The notes under the pieces: model-generated
Seen by the model: only the letters and a program-made list of their open reading frames with translations
Database searches by the model: none
Told to the model about the DNA's origin: nothing
Shown here: one piece after another, positions 9,427 through 22,099 of the stretch
Numbering within the stretch: position 1 is the first letter of the stretch
Layout: each line of letters starts with the position of its first letter
Assembly (NCBI RefSeq): GCF_024323335.1
Contig: NC_066584.1
Coordinates: 233,756,994-233,820,993 of the forward strand
Reading direction: 5' to 3'
Source: Lathyrus oleraceus
Lineage: Eukaryota > Streptophyta > Magnoliopsida > Fabales > Fabaceae
DNA length: 64,000 bases
Translations under genes and position numbers: made by a program

Positions 9427-12400
9427 ATGCGAGGGCAAATCCCTGTGGACGAACTTCTTTTTGATCCCGAGATCGAGAGAACCGCAAGGAGGCTCAATAG
9501 CAAAACGAGACGTAGGAGGCAACAGGCTAGACAACGTCAAGAGCAAGGAGAAAGTTCTTCTACCACAAATCCACCACCATTCATACCAACCATGGAGCCA
9601 CCACCACAACCACCTATTTCTACTCCATGCATAAACAGTCCAAGAAACACGACTCAGTTTGCCAACCACACAGGAAGGCAAGCTGAGATGAAAACGGGAA
9701 CTCTCAATTTATTATATGGAAGTCCATTCACCGGAATGGACCATGAAGACCCATTTGCTTTTCTCACAAAATTTTATGAGATAGCATTGGCTACCGGAGT
9801 GGATCAGGCTCAGGAGCTTCCGTTGTTCAGACGATTATTTCCCCACGCTTTGCTCGGTAAAGCAAAGGATTGGTACCTAGATCAAACACCAGCCGTAATG
9901 ACAGACTGGAACGTGTTAGAAGAGAAATTCATCGAAAGATTTTTCTCCCATAACCGATTCATGGAATCCAAGACGGCCATCTCGGTGTTTTCACAAGGAA
10001 CCAGTGAATCATTAAATGAAGCGTGGGAAAGATTCAAGTCCATGCTTCGGAAATGTAAAGGGCATGGATTTGATGAATTGACTCAAATCCATATCTTCAA
10101 AAATGGACTTCAACCAAACTGCAAGACGTTGTTGGATGCTACCTCGGGTGGCTCTTTATTGTCAAAAAGTGCCGAAGAAGCCACAAACATCATAAATCGA
10201 ATGGCCCTAAATGATCTTCAGAGTCAAAGTCGAGGAAACTCTTTGAAGAAGTCGGGAGTGCTTGAGCTAGGGACGAACGATGCCATCCTTGCCCAAAACA
10301 AGCTCATCTCACAACAAGTGGAACTCTTAACGCAACAAATCAAAGAGTTAAGAGAACCGTCAAAAGCTAAACAAATAGCTTGTTGTGAACTTTGTAAAGG
10401 TGAACATGACACCGGATTTTGTCCACCTCCCGGTTTTGACGAAGTAAACTACATGGCCAATCAACGGGACTATCAACCGAGACAACAACAACAACAACCT
10501 TATCAACCGCACCCTCAAAATCAACAACAACAATTCCAAGGGAACCAAGGGTTCCAACCTAGGAGTAACTATTACCATAACCAAGGTTATGGAGGTGGTT
10601 CTTCTAGCCGTCAAAACCCTCCACAAAATCCTTATCAATCTCAACAACCGCCGGTCGTAAATTCTAAATTGGAAGAGACATTGACACAATTCATGCAAAT
10701 GTCAATGGCCAATCAAAAGAGCAATGACGCGGCTATAAAAAATCTCGAGACTCAAGTTGGGCAACTTGCCAAGCAACTCGCGGAACAACAAACCGGTCCT
10801 TCCTTTTCGGCAAACACGCAAATAAATCCTAAGGAGCATTGTAAGGCGGTCATGACGAGAAGTGGGAGGGAGTTGGGTAGTGAGAATAAAAAAAGAGTTG
10901 AGAGTGAACAAAGAGAGAAAGAGGAAGAAATTGAGGAGGAAATATTGGAGGAAAATGTTGATGGTGAAGTAGGAGAGTGGAGTGAGGAGGAAGAAGTTGA
11001 AAAGAACAAAAATAATGGTGAAGTTGAAAAGAAAAAAAGTGTGGAGATTGAGAAAAATACGAGTGATGAGGTAATAAGGGAGGAGGTGAAGAAGCCTAGA
11101 TGGAAGAGTGCTAGAGTTGCAAAGGGAAAGGAGGTAGTGAGCGCTACTCCAATCCAAAACCTTTCTTATCCTCATGCCCCGTCCAAAAGGGAGAATGAAC
11201 GGCATTACGCCCGGTTCATGGATATTTTTAAACAGTTGCAAATCAACATTCCGTTTGCCGAAGCCTTGGAGCAAATGCCCAAGTATGCCAAATTCATGAA
11301 GGACATACTAACAAAAAAGCGGAGGTATACGGAACCGGAGACCATCGTCCTTGATGCGAGCTGTAGTGCCATTATTCAAAGGACGCTTCCTAAGAAAGAG
11401 GTTGATCCGGGAAGAGTTACATTGCCAGTTAAAATTGGTGACATCTATGTCGGGAAAGGACTTATTGACTTGGGGTCAAGCATTAATCTTATACCTTTGT
11501 CAATTATCAAGAGGCTTGGCAACATTGAGATTAAGTCCATCCGAATGACGTTGCAATTGGCGGATAAGTCGACGACCCATCCTCATGGCGTAGCCCAAGA
11601 TGTTTTGGTGAAGGTCGACAAATTCTTTTTCCCGGTCGATTTTATTGTTATTGATATGGAGGAAGATGATGATGCTCCGCTCATCTTGGGCCGACCATTC
11701 ATGAAGACCGCGAGAATGATGATAGATGTTGATGACGGTTTAATGAAGGTGAGAGTTCAAAATGAGGAAGTTACATTCGATCTATTCGAGGCAATGAAGC
11801 ATTCAAAAGATAGAAATGATAGCTTTCGCATCGATGTGATTGAAGACGCTATTTTGGAGGTTTCAAAGCATATTCATGAGATATCTCCTATGGAGTTAGC
11901 TCTTGACGACTCATTGGAGGTTTTCACCGTCGAAGAAGAACTAGCTCTTGAGGAATGCTTAAAGGAACTCGACAGTTTAGACGAACTACAACCGTGGGAA
12001 GTAGAGGAAGAAAATTTGAAGAAGGAGGTTGTTGATGAAAAAGCGCCAATTGATATGAAAGTGTTACCTTCGACTTTGAAGTATGTATTCCTAGATGAGA
12101 CCGAGGCAAAGCCGGTCATCATAAGCAACCTTTTGACAAATGAAGAAGAAGCCCGTCTAATCATTGTGCTAAAAACAAATCAAGAAGCCATGGGTTGGAC
12201 TCTTTCCGATCTAAAAGGAATTAGTCCATCCTATTGTATGCACAAGATTTTGATGGAGGAGGATTTCAAGCCGGTAGCTCAACCTCAACGCCGCTTAAAT
12301 CCTACCATGAAGGAGGTTGTTCGAAAGGAAGTTGTAAAGCTGTTGGATACGGGTATGATTGACCCAATCTCGGATAGTCCATGGGTTAGTCCTGTGCACG

Positions 12401-14946
12401 TGGTTCCGAAGAAGGGTGGAATTACCGTGATCCGGAATGACAAGGATGAATTGATCCCTACTAAAGTTGCAACGGGGTGGAGAATGTGTATTGATTATAG
12501 GCGGTTGAATACCGCGACTCGAAAGGACCATTTTCCACTCCCATTTATGGATCAAATGCTCGAAAGACTCTCGGGCCAACAATACTATTGTTTCTTGGAC
12601 GGCTACTCCGGGTATAACCAAATTGCGGTTGACCCGGCCGATCATGAGAAGACGGCTTTCACGTGTCCGTTTGGAGTGTTCGCATACCGAAAAATGCCCT
12701 TTGGGCTGTGCAATGCACCGGCGACTTTCCAACGATGTGTGCAAGCCATTTTTGCCGATCTAATAGAGAAAACAATGGAAGTCTTCATGGATGACTTCTC
12801 GGTATTTGGTGGGACCTTTAGTCTATGCTTGGCAAACTTGAAAATGGTGTTGGAAAGATGTGTGAAGACCAATTTGGTGCTTAATTGGGAGAAGTGTCAC
12901 TTCATGGTGACCGAGGGGATCGTGCTAGGCCACAAAGTCTCTTCAAGGGGGCTTGAAGTGGATCGAGCTAAGGTTGAAGTGATAGAAAAGTTACCCCCTC
13001 TGGTGAATGTGAAGGGCATCCGAAGCTTTTTGGGGCACGCCGGATTCTACCGGCACTTTATCAAGGACTTCTCAAAGGTGGCTAAGCCTTTGAGCAATTT
13101 GCTCGCTAAGGACCAGGTATTTCTCTTAACCGATGATTGTTTGCAAGCTTTCGAAACTTTGAAAGAAAAATTGGTGACCGCTCCAATTATAGTCGCTCCC
13201 AATTGGAATGAAAATTTTGAACTAATGTGTGATGCGAGCGACTACGCAGTTGGAGCGGTACTTGGCCAAAGAAAAGACAAAAATTTTCATGCGATACATT
13301 ATGCGAGTAAGGTTCTTAACGAGGCTCAAATAAACTATGCCACCACGGAAAAAGAACTACTTGCAATAGTGTATGCGCTAGAAAAGTTTAGGTCTTATCT
13401 TATAGGGTCTAAAGTCATAGTGTATACCGACCACGCAGCGATTAAATATCTGCAAACCAAACCGGATTCGAAGTAAAGGCTCATCCGTTGGATCCTCTTG
13501 TTACAAGAATTTGATGTGGAAATCAAAGACAAGAAGGGGTCGGAAAACTTGGTAGCGGATCATTTATCCCGCTTAGTGAATGTGGAGGTTACCGCGTCTG
13601 AAAAGGAAATCCGGGAAGAATTTCCTGATGAAAAACTGTTTAAAGTTCAAGTTAGGCCGTGGTTTGCAGACTTTGCGAACCACAAGGCTAGTGGTTTTGT
13701 GCCTTCCGACCTAACTTCGAACCAAAAAAGGAAGTTCCTTTCGGATTCCAAGTATTATGTTTGGGATGACCCATACTTGTTTAAGTTGGGTAGTGATAAC
13801 CTATTAAGGAGATGCGTTACTGGCGATGAAGCGCAGAGCATCCTTTGGCACTGTCACAACTCGCCTTACGGCGGACACTATAATGGGGTTAGAACGGCCA
13901 CTAAAATCCTTCAATCGGGATTTTATTGGCCCACTATTTTCAAAGACGCACATACCCATGCGCAAAGTTGTGACAGTTGCTAGAGAAGCGGTGGGATAGG
14001 TAAGAGAGATGAGATGCCTCTCCAAAATATCCAAGAAGTGGAAGTATTTGATTGTTGGGGCATAGATTTCGTAGGACCATTCCCACCCTCTTATGGGAAC
14101 GAGTACATGCTTGTCGCAGTCGATTATGTCTCTAAGTGGGTTGAGGCGATTGCCTCACCGCGGGCGGATGCGAAAACGGTGATAAATTTTTTGAAGAAAA
14201 ACATATTTTCCCGTTTCGGAACCCCTCGAGTGTTGATAAGTGACGGAGGGTCACACTTTTGTAAAGCACCGTTGGAAACCATTTTAAAACATTACGGTGT
14301 ATCGCATAGGGTGACAACTCCGTATCACCCACAGGCTAATGGGCAAGCCGAGGTCTCTAATCGTGAGATTAAGAGAATCCTCGAAAAAACTGTGTCAAAT
14401 TCAAAAAAGGAGTGGTCCCAAAAATTGGACGAAGCATTATGGGCATACCGTACGGCCTTTAAAGCTCCAATTGGCCTAACTCCCTTTCAATTGGTGTTTG
14501 GTAAAACTTGCCACTTGCCGGTTGAATTGGAGCACAAAGCCTTGTGGGCCCTAAAAATTTTAAATTTTGAAAATGATTTGGCCGGTGAGAAAAGAAAAGT
14601 GCAACTACTTGAGTTGGAAGAGATGCGCAATGCCGCATATCACTCAAGTTGGTTGTACAAAGAGAAGGCAAAAAAGTACCACGACAAGAAGCTCCGAAGC
14701 AAAGAATTTGTGCCCGGACAGTTGGTCCTATTGTTCAACTCCAGGTTGAAATTGTTTCCCAGGAAGTTGAAATCAAAATGGTCTGGGCCATTTCGGGTGA
14801 AAGAGGTGAAGGAGTACGGGGCTATTGTCATTGAAGACATAGACAAGAAAGATAGTTGGACCGTGAATGGCCAACGATTGAAAGTTTATCTTGGCGGTCA
14901 TGTGGATCGCGAGAGATGTGCTATACCGTTTGATGCCCCTCTGTGA
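9427..14946 (+). pseudogene. Athila gag-pol polyprotein gene with two nonsense codons
   Basis: One continuous frame with the first ATG at 9427 and a natural stop at 14944-14946, broken by TAA at 13474-13476 and TAG at 13981-13983. Gag: retrotransposon capsid region about 9690-10210, a CCHC-like knuckle (CELCKGEH...C, from 10384), then a Gln/Asn-rich and a Glu/Lys-rich stretch. Protease active site IDLGSS at 11464, followed by ILGRPF. RT: VPKKGG, the R-M-C-I-D-Y-R-R-L-N block and the FMDD catalytic box (12784). RNase H: CDAS (13228) and YTDH. Integrase: HHCC zinc finger about 13850-13980, core D (WGIDF, about 14056), D (ISDGG, about 14240) and E (GQAEV, about 14345), all present. The TAG fits CAG-to-TAG. 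The stops separate RNase H from integrase and the zinc finger from the catalytic core, so no working integrase could be made. The catalytic residues remain, so inactivation is modest in age. Confidence 0.92.
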
Positions 14947-15829
14947 GCATCACACCGTCGAGCTTAGTCGATGTTAAACAAGCGCTAGTTGGGAGGCACC
15001 CCAACATTGAAAGTATTTACTGTTTTTTTTTGTGTTGTGTTGTGTTGGGTTTACCAGTACTAAAACCATGCTGTATGAACATGAATTACTGCCTTTGAAA
15101 AGGCATTTGCTGTCATGCTCGCTAGGCGAGGCAGTAGCGAGCAGACTCGCTAGCTGCTCGCTAGGCGAAGCAGCAGCGAGCGCTGCATGACAGCTCTTAT
15201 TTAAATCTCAGTAGGGCACTCATTTTTGCCCAACCACCACTTTGCTGTCTTGCAACTCTGCTGAGGAGATTTTTTACAGAGCTCTCCACACTCTCTCATT
15301 TGCATCTCTCTCACTAACACTCTATCCCTATTTGAAGATTGCAAACCCTACTCCATTTCACATTTCAATCTATCAGTGTAACTAAGGTTTGCCCTACTAC
15401 ATTTTCTTTATGTTTGAACTCTGTATTTCCAATTTGAATGTCAATTAGGATGAGTTGTGGTATGGGAAACTTTAGGTTTGCATGTGGGATTTTAGGTTTT
15501 GCAATTTGGGATTTTAGGTTTTGGAATTGGGGATTTTAGGTTTTGCATGCAAATGTGTAATCCCCAATAGCATAGAACGTTTGTTTAATTGATAAATCAT
15601 TAGGTTCTGAAATTGAAACCATTAGAGTATGAGTTTTGGGGAATATTCTCTGAACATGCTGAAAACCCCAAAAACCCATAAGGTTCGCTAGCACTCGCTA
15701 GGCGAACCAGGGGCGAGCGTTCGCTGCCACTTCGCTAGGCGAAGCAGCAGCGAGCATGTCAGTTCTTTAAATTTTGCTTTGATGTCTAATCTGTTTGGTG
15801 TGTGTTGTTTCCTTTTTATATTTTTACAG
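14947..15829 (+). other. Athila pol-ORF3 spacer with two near-palindrome modules
   Basis: Non-coding. After the conserved post-pol stretch come two modules that resemble the LTR cluster: one with CTCGCTAGGCGA at 15118 and 15157, ending in GCATGACAG, and one at 15694 and 15731, ending in GCATGTCAG. Each is followed within about 20 bp by a T/A-rich TATTTAAAT- or TTTAAATT-like element. Between them GGGATTTTAGGTTT-like text is repeated (about 15486-15545). The spacer ends in a strong splice-acceptor context (CCTTTTTATATTTTTACAG) directly before the ORF3 ATG. Confidence 0.75.
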
Positions 15830-16082
15830 ATGCAATCAAGGTCTGGAGCGTCAAAGAAGAGAAAGGGAGCGAGTACTTCCCGGCCTGTGCCTATCCAATT
15901 TGATACCGATAAGTTTGTCGGCCCGAAGCAGGCCGCCAGGTACGTCGCTCTGGAGAAACGGAAAATTCTTCCGGAGAAGCGATTCCTCATCAACCCTCAG
16001 GGCACGAACAGAACTTTTGCCGGGTTGATTGACACAAAGAAATGGGATCGGTTGATTAATCCCCTGGAGCATTATGACATAG
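15830..16082 (+). pseudogene. Athila ORF3 (env-like) N-terminal fragment, split by Ogre1
   Basis: ATG at 15830 directly follows a 3' splice-site consensus. The 84 codons before the Ogre1 insertion begin with a basic Ser/Arg/Lys stretch, then PIQFDTDKFVGPKQAARY, KRKILPEKRF and DRLINPLEHYD. This is the start typical of the Athila third ORF, historically called env-like and thought to be made from a spliced transcript. The frame resumes after Ogre1 (35614 on) as IATVREF for a few codons and is then lost at the junction with Ogre2. No membrane segment is present in what remains. Confidence 0.75.
16078..16082. repeat. Target-site duplication of Ogre1, left copy (CATAG)
   Basis: CATAG immediately before the LTR end TGTCGC. 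The same five bases follow the other LTR at 35614-35618. Confidence 0.95.
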
Positions 16083-19000
16083 TGTCGCATCACGCGAAGA
16101 ACCGGCGGGAAAAGAAAGAAACAACAGAGCCGCCACCGTGCGTTATTTATCCCAAAAGAGGGAAAGGAAACGCTCGAAGTAAACCTAAGAAAGAACATGG
16201 TCTCGCGACCAAAGAGAATGGGTTCGGGAGTCGGTTATGCGAAGGGAAGGTGTTAGGCACCCTACGCATCCGTAGTACTCTACGGGATCCACGCACAAAA
16301 GGAAGGAAAATTGGTTGCTAAACACTGCTCAAACACGCACACACTGGCTGAAAAGAGACAAAAGAAACTGACTGAAACTGACTCGGCAGGATGTCGCATC
16401 CTGGGCCTACTTAGTCTATCAGGCATAGACATCAGAGTCGAAGTAGTTCGTACTGGGGAAACGACACATGCTCGCTAGGATATCGTATCCTATGCATACG
16501 TATCTTCTCGGACGAGAGAAGAATCAGAGCATTCGTAGCTCGGCTGACACGCACACAAACAAACGAGACACAGGCAAACGTGGAGCCTGAATGCCAATCG
16601 TTGGACTTACATCAGCATCCGAACCTAAAACACACACAAAGAGGCAAACATGGAGCCCAAATGCCAATCACTGGACTTACATTGACATCCGAACCTAAAC
16701 ACACACAACAGATAGATAGGGAGTCGGGGACTCAGCCTACAACTGTCAAGCACACACAAAAGAAAAGAAAAGGCGCCCGGAGAGATCAGCTCAATCTCCT
16801 GCCTACATACTTCATCTGGTATGAAGATCAGGGCGATGTAGTTCCCCTACGCAGGGACAAGGATCTAGCCTAACCAGATAACAGAGGGAGACACAACTCT
16901 AGGGAGACTACGACTCGAGCCTAGATGTTGTCATGCAAAGTCAACCCTAAGTTAAGGTTTCTAGCTAAATGGCACAAGGGCCAACCTATCCTAGACAAGA
17001 CTTGCACAGGAAGCAAGGGTCTCGATTGCAACTAGGGCAAGAGAAAGGGGAGGTCTCAATCGCAACGAGGGCGAGAGAAAGGAAAAGGCTCGATCGCAAC
17101 GAGGGCGAGAGAAAGGATCGCAACGAGGGCGAAAGCAAGGAAAAGGCTCGATCGCAACGAGGGCGAGAGAAAGGATCGCAACGAGGGCGAAAGCAAGCAA
17201 GGATTAGCTGTTAGTTGTTAGTCAAACTCGGCAAGACATCGCGTCTCGTGCCTACGTATCTCACCTGAACGTGAGAATCAGAGTTACCGTAGTTCGGCAA
17301 AACAACTCTAAGCATGGCTCACACAAGGGTTAAGCCACACAGACTTGACTTGCACAGGAAGCAAGTCAAGCACAACCTACCTTGCACAAGGGCAAGTCTA
17401 AGCTAAACTTAAAGAGGCAAAGCAAACAGGCAATCACAGGAAGCACACTCTATATGCATACAAGAGGCTCAAGCAAAAAGGTTAGGCACTAGGGCCAACT
17501 GGAATAGGGTAAGTGTTGCTCTTAACCTTGCCATTGAGAGGCTAAGGTGAAGCAGATGAAAAGGAGATGAGGGGTGTGCCTCATTGCTTCTATCCCTAAT
17601 CAGGGAGAGCATCAAATAATAGAAAGTGGGGGAGTTCAGAAAGATGGAACTCTTTCCCCATTATTGACTCGATAGATCTTGGGTTTTTATCTCGATGCTT
17701 CAACCATGTAATGGGAGCAAAGAGAGGACACACTGAATAGTGGGGGATAGGCTACTTATCCCTACCTTCCACCAATTGCCTTACTTGAAGGACTTTTCCT
17801 GCTTGGGACAATTTTAAACACACACAAGCATGGCCTCTTAAGGAGGACTTCAGACAGTTTGCCCGGCCAAATAACAGGCCGGGTCTCCAGACTACATGAA
17901 GAAGAAGTAATTATACCTCAAAAGCAATTGCTAAATAGCAAAGCAAGCAACTAAAGCAACTAAAGGGTACCTGAGAAAAACCAAACAAATCAGTATGCAA
18001 TTAAACAGTTAAAAGCAAAAGGAACGGGTAAACAGTCAACCACAGAAGGTCAACTGTGCAAAGCAAGACTCAAACACATGAGTCAAACCACATACAAAAC
18101 AAAGGTTAGTTCATATGTAAACAAATCCAATCACATTTGTATGATCTCAATGGCAATGGTGCTTAACCTGAAACAGAAACTCAATAGTAAGCACAGAGGA
18201 CCACTAGGGCTAGCCTAGGGTCAAGGGTGAAAGTAAAAGTCAAAGCAGCAAGTAAAAGTCAACCAAAACCAAAGTCAAACATTTGAGAAGCTATCACAAT
18301 TGGGCCCACATTCAAATCATGCATTATGATCACTTCATGAACATTTGAAGTCAAAGTAAGGCAAAGGAAAGCATACAAAAGTCAACAGAATGACTTGCAT
18401 CAAAAGTCAACCCAAACATTTTCAAAAAATCATCAAATAAATCATACTCAATCCTAACATCTAACATGGTAGACATGTAAAATTTCATGGCATTTGGATG
18501 AGAGGAAGGCAGTCAATTAGAATCATAAAGTCAAACCAATTTCAAGCATGCACAATGAAAGTCAACAAACATGGGTCAACTTCAAAAAATCATACCAATT
18601 TGAAAACAGAAGAGAAATGAGTGAGGTTAACATCAATGCAAAGCTCAAGATGTCTAGTTATCACATATGAAATTTCATGATCATACAATAAGATTTGAGA
18701 ATTTCACAAAAGATTTGGCAACGTGTATCACATAAAGTCAACAAATGACTAAGCATGGAAGAAAATTCTCAAATAAATGGAAAACAGCATGATTAATTCC
18801 AAGAAAATTCATACACAAACTAGACATGTGATAAATCATTCATGCAAAATTTCAAATTGTTTGGAGGCCAAGAGACATGTAAACAAAAATCATACATTTG
18901 CATATCATTGGTGTGACACAAATTGTCACACCCTAGTTCAAAAATTCACAACTAGCAAACCACAAATGAGAAATGTATAAACTCTACATGGAAACAAAGG

Positions 19001-21816
19001 TCAATGTGTCTAGTTTCACCACAAAAAATTTCAAGCTCATTGGATGCAACATGAGTATTTCACAATTGAAATGGCAAAGGGTGTCAAATATGCATACTTG
19101 TCAAGAAAATAATTATCAATTAAAATCCAGCCAATTAAAAATTAATTAAAAATCACAATCAAATACTAGACACATTCATGAACATGATGGAAAAAATTGC
19201 ATGATTTTTGGATGAAAATTGAGAGAGAAATGAATTTGTGAACTTGAGTGAATAATTGGAATGAACATGAGCAAACAACATGGTTTAGTGGTCAACAAAG
19301 GTCAACGCAGTGGCAGAGTTGTAAATAACGCATCACTTATCAAAGCTGTGCGTTTTGGGGGAGGAAATGAAATGTTCTGATTGGTCCTCACCAATAGAAC
19401 AGTAATTCGGCCAATGGATGAATTTTCTGGGTTTCAAAATAAACCCTAGGGTTTAACAGCATGGTATTGGCATTCAACTATCGATTCATGAACAACAATC
19501 AACAAACAGCATCAAAAATCAATCATGGCAAGGAAGTACTGTCATCATGCCACATCAAATGACAAACAAAACAAACATAAGCTCATGCGAATTCTGGGCA
19601 AGGTAGGGTTTTAAAACAAACAGCAGCAGGGCATTAATGTTCATCATGCACTCGACCAAAAAAATATGAACACTAACACATCTAGCATCACCAACCAAGC
19701 AGGGCATATGAAACACCATCATCATATAACATCAACCAATCAACACAACAAAGATTAATCAAACAAATTTCTGGACAGGGTAATGTTTAACATGAACAAC
19801 ATATATTCATCATCATCTTGCAACTTGAAATTTTGAAAGGTCCAGAAATCCAAATCAAGTAAACCAATAGCCTCATTCAAGCATGTTGATGACAAAACCA
19901 AGCCTAGTTTTCAGTATAATACATCATGGAGTGAGATTCGAACCAAGAATCATATGTGCATAAAACTTAAATCACAGATTTCTTACAAATTAATCAAACA
20001 AATCATGTGAGACAAAATGCATAAGCTTCAGCATGTTAAGGCCTACACTAAACATGTGATGGTTTGGCAAAATGAAGGATTCGAAAAAATACCAAGTTGA
20101 AGAGCAGAAGAAGATGCAGTGGTGTATTGGTAGTATTGTACTGAAACAGATGGCCTTGATGCTCTACAATGATGGAATCTTGAGGTGGTTTGGCTCAAAG
20201 GTGCATGGAACTTCCCAATCTCGAATTCACCATTGTTGATAGCTTGGAGATGCAGTGCTAAAGAAAGTGTTCCAGTTGAGAAATGATGGTGAGAATGAGC
20301 TCAAAATGTTGTTCAAGTAATGAAGGAAACAAGAGGAGCTCTAGGGTTTTGAGATTTTTTGCAGAAATTCACTTTGAGCCAAAAATGCAAGATGTGAGAG
20401 TGAATGGTTTTCTGGTTCGTTTCAGCTGCTACTAGGGTTGTCAATTGGCAGAAAAATTGACTTATATTCACTGTTTAGCAATGGTAATCCATGTGGTAAT
20501 CTTGTTTAGTTTAAAATGAATCAATTGCATATTTGCTAAGTTCTTGCACTAGTGAAAAAGGAGGTGTGAACTGTACACGAAAATGGGCTTGGCAAGGCTG
20601 CAAAGGACCATGTTTTTGCTGTTTGAACTCTGCACACAAAAAGCTGTCCTTGTTTTACTCTTTTCAAACCATTTGCAAAAAATACCAACTTTGCATTTTT
20701 GCACAAAATGATGGTGCAATGGTGTTATGAACATGATTTAGGACTTGGAGCAAGTTTCAAATATGATTTAAAACATTTCCCAATTGGCCAAAGTGAGAAA
20801 AAGTCAAAGAATCAAAAAGTCAACTATGAGTCAAACTTGATTTTTAATGAAATAGGTCAAAAAATGCCATTTTGATTGGCAAGGTTTTAGGACATGAAAT
20901 TTATATTTTTGGAAAGAGGATGAAAAATGTGGTTTGTAGGAAAAAACCCCACCAAATTTGGCCTTATGGTTTGAGAGATATGCTCCTTTGAAGTTCAAGA
21001 TTTTGTGAAAATGAATTGATCATATCTTGACAACCACATATGGGATTTGAGAGTTCTTGGACTTTTTGAAAATGGGAGAACAAGACCTTCAACTTTCATG
21101 TTGGGCAAAAATTCATTTGAAGCTTGTATCATGATGCAAGTTGAGGATCAAGAAGTTTCTATTTTTGGCAGTTGAAATTACAGGTCCAATTTCTATTTTG
21201 GGAAATTTTCTGATTGGCTTCAAATTCTTCCATGATGTTGATTGCCATGACATATGAGGCCTATTAGGACATGAATAAGCTCCTTCAAACCATTTCCATC
21301 CATCAGAACCAAAGAATCAACCACAGTTGACCAACTTTGACTTTTCTAGGGTTTTGGATGATTGGACCACTTCTGATGGATTCCAAACCCTAATTCCTTG
21401 AGACCTTGACTTCAAATGATGTCCCAAGATGTATGAACTTTTGATGATTGATCATGGTGCCCAAATTCCACAAGAATGGCCACCATCCACTGCTTTGATT
21501 GATTGTTGACTGTTTAGGTTTTCTGATTGTCTGTACATGAACTGATGACCTTTGAGCCTTCAACCCTTGACTTGAACACTTCCAATAGAACCTCCAAGCC
21601 ATGTGAACTTGTTGGACAAAACCTAGGGCCTTGGCTCCTTGAGAAAACATCCTTGCTTGATTGGTTGACTGACCTCCTGATCAGTTTGACCTAATTCTTG
21701 ACTTGCTTGCTCTTGAGGCAACTGGGGACAATGCAGTGCTATGCAATGTATCATGATATGCTATGACCTAAATGAGATGGTATGTACAATGATAGGTGCA
21801 AATTTGAGGTGCTACA
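16083..21816 (-). repeat. Ogre1 3' LTR (left copy)
   Basis: 5734 bp, bounded by TGTCGC and GCTACA on the plus strand (TGTAGC...GCGACA in element orientation). The copy at 29879-35613 matches almost base for base. It contains a minisatellite (17028-17197) and many scattered AAGTCAA words. The open frames inside (for example 16580-16873 and 16969-17214) are low-complexity and have no domain. In element orientation the end contains ACGGTGGCGGCTCTG, a hallmark of the Ogre R/U5 region also seen at about 49930 in the Ogre2 LTR. Confidence 0.95.
17028..17197. repeat. Minisatellite in Ogre1 3' LTR
   Basis: Repeated ATCGCAACGAGGGCGA words arranged in two units of about 60 bp, each with one AAAGGCTCGATCGC and one GAAAGGATCGC variant. 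An identical array is at 30824-30993 in the other LTR, so it predates the insertion. Confidence 0.85.
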
Positions 21817-21829
21817 GCTGCCCCTATTC
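21817..21829 (-). other. Ogre1 polypurine tract
   Basis: In element orientation AATAGGGGCAGC directly precedes the LTR start TGTAGCACC. Ogre2 has the matching ATAGGGGTAGT before its own LTR, which supports both calls. It primes plus-strand DNA synthesis. Confidence 0.85.
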
Positions 21830-22099
21830 AATCAGCTGGGAACCCGAACGGATGATAGCAGTGGCTGTCAGACTTTCAGGGTAAACAGGGATTGAATACA
21901 AAAGAACCGTAGAAATTTGCACCGACTGGATATAATACAAGAATGCCTGTCAGGATCGACAAAGAAACAGTCTTGAAAGAACAGTCCGTCTGGAACGGAA
22001 AAGAAATCGGCCTGAATACCGAAACAGAAACGTCGACCTGGATACCAAAATAAATGGTAACACAGGGATAACCATGGCTTGAGCGCCGAAGCGTGAATT

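Larger units (their letters stand above)
7866..16082 (+). mobile_element. Athila-type Ty3/gypsy element, left part (5' LTR to ORF3)
   Basis: Order: 5' LTR, tRNA-Asp-type primer-binding site, gag-pol in one frame, a long 3' spacer with the family's conserved TTAAACAAGCGCTxGTTGGGAGGCA stretch just after pol (about 14973-14999), and the start of a third ORF. It is inserted in Copia1 gag and is itself interrupted in ORF3 by Ogre1. Only 18 more bases of ORF3 follow Ogre1 (35619-35636), so the rest of ORF3 and the 3' LTR have been lost. The RT and integrase text and the PBS fit the Athila lineage, which includes Cyclops of pea. Confidence 0.88.

Noticed and set aside
10702..11274. 190-codon minus-strand frame opposite Athila gag
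   Set aside because: Shadow of the Glu/Lys-rich linker; Phe/Leu/Ser-rich text with no domain.
16580..17214. Two open frames (97 and 81 codons) in the Ogre1 LTR, present identically in both LTRs
   Set aside because: Their duplication is only due to LTR identity. Composition is low-complexity (Gln/His- or Arg/Glu-rich), one overlaps the minisatellite, and no domain is recognisable.
18777..18980. 67-codon open frame in the LTR (also at 32573)
   Set aside because: Short, no motif, inside non-coding U3/R sequence and copied with the LTR.
19930..19950. GATTCGAACC-like word reminiscent of a tRNA T-arm
   Set aside because: No acceptor stem, anticodon arm or A/B boxes can be built around it.
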